Shown here: one piece after another, positions 6,161 to 9,127 of the stretch
How positions within the stretch are numbered: the first letter of the stretch is position 1
Layout: every line of letters starts with the position of its first letter
NCBI GenBank assembly: GCA_020724185.1
Contig: DYHL01000096.1
Coordinates: 1 to 9,127, forward strand
Direction of reading: 5' to 3'
Length of the DNA: 9,127 nt
Origin: Candidatus Nitrosymbiomonas sp.
GTDB taxonomy: Bacteria; Sysuimicrobiota; Sysuimicrobiia; Sysuimicrobiales; Humicultoraceae
The notes under the pieces: model-generated
What the model was told of the DNA's origin: nothing
The model's input: the letters and a program-made list of their open reading frames with translations, nothing else
Databases searched by the model: none
Translations under genes and position numbers: made by a program

Positions 6161-6172
6161 CACTCTCGCCCC

Positions 6173-6796
6173 CTATCTGTACCTGCGGATGACCGACTGG
6201 GTGGACAGGACGAACGGCGCCTGGCCCGGGTGCAGCCCGCGTATCCCCACCACGACCTCGATCCGTCTCACGAGGTAGCGGTCGGGAAGAGAGAGAGGCA
6301 CCGGCAGCCGTGGGTCGCCCACCGTCGAGGCGTCGTAGTAGTTGAACGTAAGGCTGGTGACCTCCAGCCGCCCTGCGTCCCGGACCGGGGTGAGCGGCTG
6401 CTCCTCCCCGGAGGTGCAGTCGCTCGTGCTCGTCCGCTCGTACACCACGCCGCCCCTCAGGTATATCTGGCGGCACTCGGCCGACCCGTTCCCGTCCGCG
6501 TCCGCCCAGAACCGGATCTCACCTGCGCCCCCGTAGTAGATCGCCGGGCTTCCGGGCGACTCGACATACCCCACGCCCACCAGCCGCACGCGACGCGAGA
6601 GCCACTCCAGGACCGCCCGCGCGCCCTGCTGTTCCGAGGTGAACTGCTGGGCCACCTGCCAGCCCACCAGCGCGCTCTTGAACCCAGCGAATATCGCCAG
6701 CAGGGCGAGCGAGAAGATCGTGAGAGCCACGACGATCTCGACGAGGGCCATGCCTCGCTGGCCGCGCATCCGTAGAGCGGCCGGTCGGGTCCGCAT
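6173..6796 (-). CDS. PilW-like minor pilin
   Basis: About 207 aa. The leader ends in RMRGQRG and is followed by MALVEIVVALTIFSLALLAI, so the prepilin cleavage site and the +5 Glu are intact. The segment FKSALVGWQVAQQFTSEQQGARAVLEWLSRRVRLVGVGY (in pieces, about 40-80) is typical of PilW/PulJ-type minor pilins, which sit at the base of the initiating tip complex. The head holds NYYD and RRIEVVVGIRG near the C-terminus. GTG (6799) and ATG (6796) lie side by side; GGAG is 6 nt from the ATG, so ATG is chosen. The stop of the PilV-like gene overlaps the start, which implies translational coupling. It corresponds in position to Thermus pilA3. Confidence 0.87.
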   Translation of the reverse strand: MRTRPAALRMRGQRGMALVEIVVALTIFSLALLAIFAGFKSALVGWQVAQQFTSEQQGARAVLEWLSRRVRLVGVGYVESPGSPAIYYGGAGEIRFWADADGNGSAECRQIYLRGGVVYERTSTSDCTSGEEQPLTPVRDAGRLEVTSLTFNYYDASTVGDPRLPVPLSLPDRYLVRRIEVVVGIRGLHPGQAPFVLSTQSVIRRYR

Positions 6797-7335
6797 CACC
6801 GTCTCCGGCTCAACGACGTGTATGCTGTCAGGAACGACCGCGCCGGGCAGTCGGCTTCGTCGAGGTACAGGTCAACCTGTACGAGCCGCAGCAGGGAGAG
6901 CTGCTCGGAAGGATTGTCGGGATTCTGCATCGCCGGCGTCCTCGGGTCCCACGTGATGTGGATGCGGACCACCCGGAACTCCGGAGGCACGGACGGGCCT
7001 ACGCCGTAGGGCGACGGAAACGATGAAAGAGTGCCCGCACAGTTGCGGGGGGCCCAGAGCACGCACTCGCTCGCGGATGGATCGCAGGCGTTGTCAAACC
7101 CGATCTGCTTGATGAACTCCAGCTCCGACTGGGCCCAGGCCGTCGCGACAGACCGAAGCCGCGCCGGCCTCTGCTCGGCGGCGGCGGCCGTGCCGGCAGG
7201 CCTCTTCCCAACCACCCCCAGGACGGCGACGGTCAGTCGCAGTGATGCCACCAGGGCCACGGAGATCAGGAGCAGGGATATCAGCGCCTCGAGGTTTGAG
7301 AAGCCGCTCCTGAAGCCCTTCGCGAAGCCCCCCAT
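6796..7335 (-). CDS. PilV-like minor pilin
   Basis: A 179-aa protein. The leader MGGFAKGFRSG is followed by FSNLEALISLLLISVALVAS, giving a prepilin site after Gly11 with the conserved Glu at +5, although the usual T-L/T-L-I before Glu is replaced by SNL. The middle AWAQSELEFIKQIGFDNAC is typical of PilV/GspI proteins, which carry a WA...E-I/L-I-K motif after the helix. Cysteines at about 84, 91, 98 and 163 may form disulfides. The ATG at 7335 is required for the leader, yet it lies 55 bp inside the end of the GspH-like gene in another frame and has no clear Shine-Dalgarno sequence, so it probably depends on coupled translation. It corresponds in position to Thermus pilA2, the proposed partner of ComZ. 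Confidence 0.85.
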   Translation of the reverse strand: MGGFAKGFRSGFSNLEALISLLLISVALVASLRLTVAVLGVVGKRPAGTAAAAEQRPARLRSVATAWAQSELEFIKQIGFDNACDPSASECVLWAPRNCAGTLSSFPSPYGVGPSVPPEFRVVRIHITWDPRTPAMQNPDNPSEQLSLLRLVQVDLYLDEADCPARSFLTAYTSLSRRR

Positions 7336-7874
7336 GGCCGCACCGTCGCCAGGCCGGTGCCGGGTTCCACGTCAACAAAGAGGGCTTGCCCGTGGAGTGT
7401 CAGTCGCACCGAGCGCCGCACCCCGCCGCCGGGATAGAGGGCGCCGGAGCCCGAAAACCCAAGGGCCACCCGGCTCTCATCATTGGGAGCGATGAGGCAT
7501 GGGGCGCCTCCTGGGAGGAGCACCACCGCGATCCCGTCGCGGTACTCCCCCCCGACGTTCGCGACCTTCACGGTCGCACCCGACACCACGTCGGTCGGAT
7601 CCCGGTCAGCCGGAGACCTGAAAGCCACCCGGTAGATGTCGTAGCCGTCCGGGCGCAAGCAGACCTCGACCCGCGGGCCGTCTCCGGACTGGGCGATCGC
7701 GGTCTGCTGCGCGAGGCGAAGGTCGCCCTGCACGAGAAACGCGGCGTTCTGAAGTTGGCGCCGGGTGAGGTATCCGACGTACCTGGGCACCGCAAGGCCC
7801 AGCACGAGGGCAACAACCGCCACCGAGACCACGGCCTCCAGAAGGGTCATGCCCCGACGCCCAACGACTCGCAT
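7281..7874 (-). CDS. GspH/FimT-type minor pseudopilin
   Basis: About 197 aa from the ATG at 7874. The leader MRVVGRRG is followed by MTLLEAVVSVAVVALVLGLAVP, with prepilin cleavage after Gly8 and Glu13 at +5. The region RRQLQNAAFLVQGDLRLAQQTAIAQ matches the helix that follows the membrane part in GspH/FimT proteins, and the head is beta-rich (PRVEVCLRPDGYDIYRV, SVRLTLHGQALFVDVEP). An in-frame ATG at 7913 would give 210 aa with a 21-residue leader; neither start has a good ribosome site, and the short basic leader is preferred. The last 18 or so residues (GASRRASGAASQTSRR) look like tail added by the 55-bp overlap with the next gene. It is the first gene of the pilus block and corresponds to Thermus pilA1. 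Confidence 0.84.
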   Translation of the reverse strand: MRVVGRRGMTLLEAVVSVAVVALVLGLAVPRYVGYLTRRQLQNAAFLVQGDLRLAQQTAIAQSGDGPRVEVCLRPDGYDIYRVAFRSPADRDPTDVVSGATVKVANVGGEYRDGIAVVLLPGGAPCLIAPNDESRVALGFSGSGALYPGGGVRRSVRLTLHGQALFVDVEPGTGLATVRPWGASRRASGAASQTSRR

Positions 7875-7946
7875 GCGGCCCCCGGCAACCGGCTTACACG
7901 AGGTGGAGTGCATCTGCTCTGCCTGTGGGTTCTATGGGCGCCCTTC

Positions 7947-7985
7947 GACGGTGGGCCCGGGCGTTCCTCCCGGAGGCCGACCGTC
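7947..7985. terminator. Large GC-rich stem-loop between PIN toxin and pilus block
   Basis: GACGGT.GGCC (7947-7957) pairs with GGCC.ACCGTC (7975-7985), with one G-G mismatch, and inside it CGGG pairs with CCCG around a 7-nt loop. It lies 31 nt after the stop of the PIN toxin gene and before the first pilin gene. There is no U-tract on either strand. It probably separates toxin and pilus transcripts or caps the toxin mRNA; the rest of the 7914-8016 gap shows no convincing promoter. Confidence 0.45.
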
Positions 7986-8016
7986 CCCAGGCGGCGCCGC
8001 TCGTCCTCACACCCAT

Positions 8017-8454
8017 TCACACCCACCGCACTCGAAGCCCTGCTGCCTCGGCGCTCGATCGCTGCCGGGTGTCTGAGGTCAGGAACAGCACGTCGGTTCC
8101 CGTGGCCTCTTTGAAGAAGAGGGCCGAGGCGATGTGGATGGCGTCGGCCGCCCGCGTGGGGGTCCGTTTGATGACGTCCTCGGCACGGGAAAGCACGACG
8201 GGCGCCAACTCCACGAGGGTCCACCACCGACGCTCGTCGTCACACCGTTCAAGGGCTGTCGCCAGGCTCCGGGTGGGCAGCGCCCCGCTTCGGTGCCGGG
8301 CGTACAAGGCGGAGATGATCTCCACCCGCGCGAGGCGCGAGGTGACGACCTCGTGCGCGGACGTCAGGCGACCGGCCTCGGCGGATCCCATCTCGCGCAC
8401 GTAGCGCTTCACCAGAACGCTGGCATCCACGTAGGCCCAGCGCGGAGCATTCAC
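8017..8454 (-). CDS. vapC: PIN-domain ribonuclease toxin, VapC-like
   Basis: A 145-aa single-domain PIN protein. The acidic active-site set is complete: Asp10 in AYVDASVLVKRY, Glu45 in ARVEIISAL, Asp104 in RAADAIHIASAL and Asp128 in LFLTSDTR. These residues would bind metal ions and cut RNA. The GTG start overlaps the stop of the Phd-type antitoxin gene by 4 bp (GTGA), the usual layout of a coupled antitoxin-toxin pair; GAGGAG is present about 11 nt upstream. The target RNA, often tRNA or rRNA for VapC proteins, cannot be read from sequence. It is followed by a large stem-loop that separates it from the pilus block. Confidence 0.88.
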   Translation of the reverse strand: MNAPRWAYVDASVLVKRYVREMGSAEAGRLTSAHEVVTSRLARVEIISALYARHRSGALPTRSLATALERCDDERRWWTLVELAPVVLSRAEDVIKRTPTRAADAIHIASALFFKEATGTDVLFLTSDTRQRSSAEAAGLRVRWV

Positions 8455-8729
8455 CGCCCGTCCCGCTCCTCACTCACGATGCGGGACAGGGGCTTGCCAC
8501 TGACTGCCACCGGCCGCGCCGAAGGCATACGGCCTCCCCGCGCCGCGGCCTCCACAAACCCCGCCCGCACCAGCCGGTCCAGCGTCACCCCGCCTTTCCC
8601 AGGTGCCCGCAGAGGGCTGATCACGGCGATCGGCCGCCCCCGCTCGGTGAGGACGACCTCCTGCCCGGTGCGCACGGCGCGCATCGCCTTCGAGAACCCC
8701 TGGTTCGCCTCGCGCAGGCCCAGTCGCAT
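8451..8729 (-). CDS. Phd/YefM-family antitoxin
   Basis: A 92-aa protein whose N-terminal half (LGLREANQGFSKAMRAV, then TGQEVVLTERGRPIAVISPL) is a textbook Phd/YefM fold: it dimerises, binds operator DNA, and carries the toxin-binding part at the C-terminus. The C-terminal half (about 45-92) is basic and less conserved. The ATG at 8729 is chosen because GGAGG at 8739-8743 sits 9 nt upstream; the GTG at 8738 directly touches that sequence and is unlikely. It overlaps the PIN toxin gene by 4 bp. A 17-bp near-perfect palindrome 17 nt before the ATG is a likely autoregulatory operator. Confidence 0.88.
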   Translation of the reverse strand: MRLGLREANQGFSKAMRAVRTGQEVVLTERGRPIAVISPLRAPGKGGVTLDRLVRAGFVEAAARGGRMPSARPVAVSGKPLSRIVSEERDGR

Positions 8730-8738
8730 GGGGAGCAC

Positions 8739-8743
8739 CCTCC
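8739..8743 (-). promoter_or_regulatory. Shine-Dalgarno deciding the Phd antitoxin start
   Basis: GGAGG on the minus strand abuts the GTG at 8738 with no spacer but lies 9 nt from the ATG at 8729, which favours the ATG. Confidence 0.65.
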
Positions 8744-8746
8744 AAA

Positions 8747-8763
8747 GTAGTGATTATCACTAC
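8747..8763. promoter_or_regulatory. 17-bp palindromic operator of the Phd-PIN pair
   Basis: GTAGTGATTATCACTAC has perfect 8-bp arms around a single central base. On the minus strand it contains GATAAT, a possible -10 box, so a bound antitoxin would block the promoter; no matching -35 is obvious. It lies between the minus-strand antitoxin and the plus-strand small membrane protein, so it could affect both. Autorepression by binding such palindromes is well established for the Phd/YefM family; binding here is inferred. Confidence 0.65.
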
Positions 8764-8769
8764 ATCATC

Positions 8770-9024
8770 ATGGTAGCACAGTCACCCCGCAAGGGCCACC
8801 TACATCGAGCCGGTTCTTGGTTGACACTACCCTTGACACCGAAGGTGGATGGCACGGCCAGCCGGCTCGACGCCAAGATCGACACCTTGGCGGCGGAACT
8901 GCGCCGCGAACTGGCGGCGACAGACGCCCGCATCGACGCCGTCAGCAGTCGAGTGCACACGCTACTGTACGGCATCATCGTCGCCATCCTCGTGCCGATC
9001 CTGATCCGGATCTTCTTCCCGTAG
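8770..9024 (+). CDS. Small coiled-coil protein with C-terminal membrane anchor
   Basis: An 84-aa product from the ATG at 8770, the only substantial plus-strand gene here. Residues about 25-58 (SRLDAKIDTLAAELRRELAA, then TDARIDAVSSRVHTLL) have heptad spacing typical of a coiled coil. Residues about 60-82 (LLYGIIVAILVPILIRIFF) form a membrane helix at the very C-terminus, so the coiled coil probably faces the cytoplasm. Short proteins of this layout are common and of unknown function. The start is uncertain: the ATG has no ribosome site, and GTG at 8845 or TTG at 8821 or 8833 are in-frame alternatives. The first 25 residues look less protein-like than the rest, so the gene may be shorter or may have lost its original 5' end. 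It is divergent from the Phd-PIN pair. Confidence 0.6.
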   Translation: MVAQSPRKGHLHRAGSWLTLPLTPKVDGTASRLDAKIDTLAAELRRELAATDARIDAVSSRVHTLLYGIIVAILVPILIRIFFP

Positions 9025-9043
9025 CCGCGACATGAAGATGATC

Positions 9044-9063
9044 GGGAGGCGTCATCGCCTCCC
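9044..9063. terminator. Hairpin after the small membrane-protein gene
   Basis: GGGAGGCG and CGCCTCCC form a perfect 8-bp stem with a TCAT loop, 19 nt after the plus-strand stop codon. No T-run follows, so it is terminator-like rather than a canonical intrinsic terminator. The remaining bases to the end of the window hold no supported gene. Confidence 0.5.
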
Positions 9064-9127
9064 AGATATCCTCCACGTGGTGCCGGACCGGGAGCCCACA
9101 TGGTAGCATGGCACGGGTGGACCATGC

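Noticed and set aside
5855..6775. Plus-strand 306-codon open frame across the PilX- and PilW-like genes
   Set aside because: Composition is Arg/His/Pro-rich with no domain, while the minus-strand genes have intact prepilin signals.
8134..8769. Upstream in-frame extension of the small plus-strand membrane gene
   Set aside because: It runs antisense through the PIN toxin and its antitoxin; only the part after about 8770 looks like real protein.
8821..8840. Two TTGACAC repeats as -35 boxes of a plus-strand promoter
   Set aside because: No -10-like hexamer lies 16-18 bp downstream of either copy; the sequence is readable as coding.
8760..9125. Minus-strand 121-codon open frame at the right edge
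   Set aside because: It has no recognisable motif and is antisense to the coiled-coil/membrane gene, whose C-terminus is more protein-like.

Overview
The window is GC-rich bacterial chromosomal DNA, roughly two-thirds G+C by eye. It is gene-dense and nearly all genes lie on the minus strand, so they are read from high to low coordinates. No rRNA, tRNA, CRISPR array or transposase was seen, so the taxon cannot be named. The order of the pilin genes resembles the competence-pilin cluster of Thermus (pilA1-pilA2-pilA3-comZ-pilA4). The source may therefore be Deinococcota or another high-GC, probably uncultivated lineage with a similar cluster; this is inference.

The core of the window (about 3270-7913) is a type IV pilus gene block. 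Read 5'->3' on the minus strand it holds a GspH/FimT-like pseudopilin, a PilV-like minor pilin, a PilW-like minor pilin, a large 564-565 aa PilX/ComZ-like protein with a solenoid-like middle, and two paralogous PilA-type pilins. The first four genes overlap or nearly touch, so they look like one translationally coupled unit. The two PilA-type pilins sit behind leaders of 185 and 144 bp that contain inverted repeats. The likely role is surface filaments with a dedicated tip complex, for adhesion, twitching or DNA uptake.

Toxin-antitoxin-like genes flank the pilus block on both sides. Upstream (8017-8729) is a Phd/YefM-type antitoxin overlapping a PIN-domain toxin by 4 bp, behind a near-perfect 17-bp palindrome. 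Downstream (1582-3209) is a single polypeptide carrying both an AbrB/SpoVT DNA-binding domain and a PIN domain, then an RHH+DUF433 antitoxin-like gene and a DUF5615 PIN-like gene. The DUF5615 gene overlaps by 4 bp a GT39/PMT-type membrane glycosyltransferase (71-1585).

At the right edge a small plus-strand gene (8770-9024) encodes a coiled-coil protein with one C-terminal membrane segment, followed by a hairpin. All intergenic gaps are shorter than 200 bp. The most notable signals are the Thermus-like pilin cluster with two PilA paralogs, the run of hairpins between those paralogs, the fused AbrB-PIN protein, and a similar operator-like sequence in front of two unrelated toxin-antitoxin modules.
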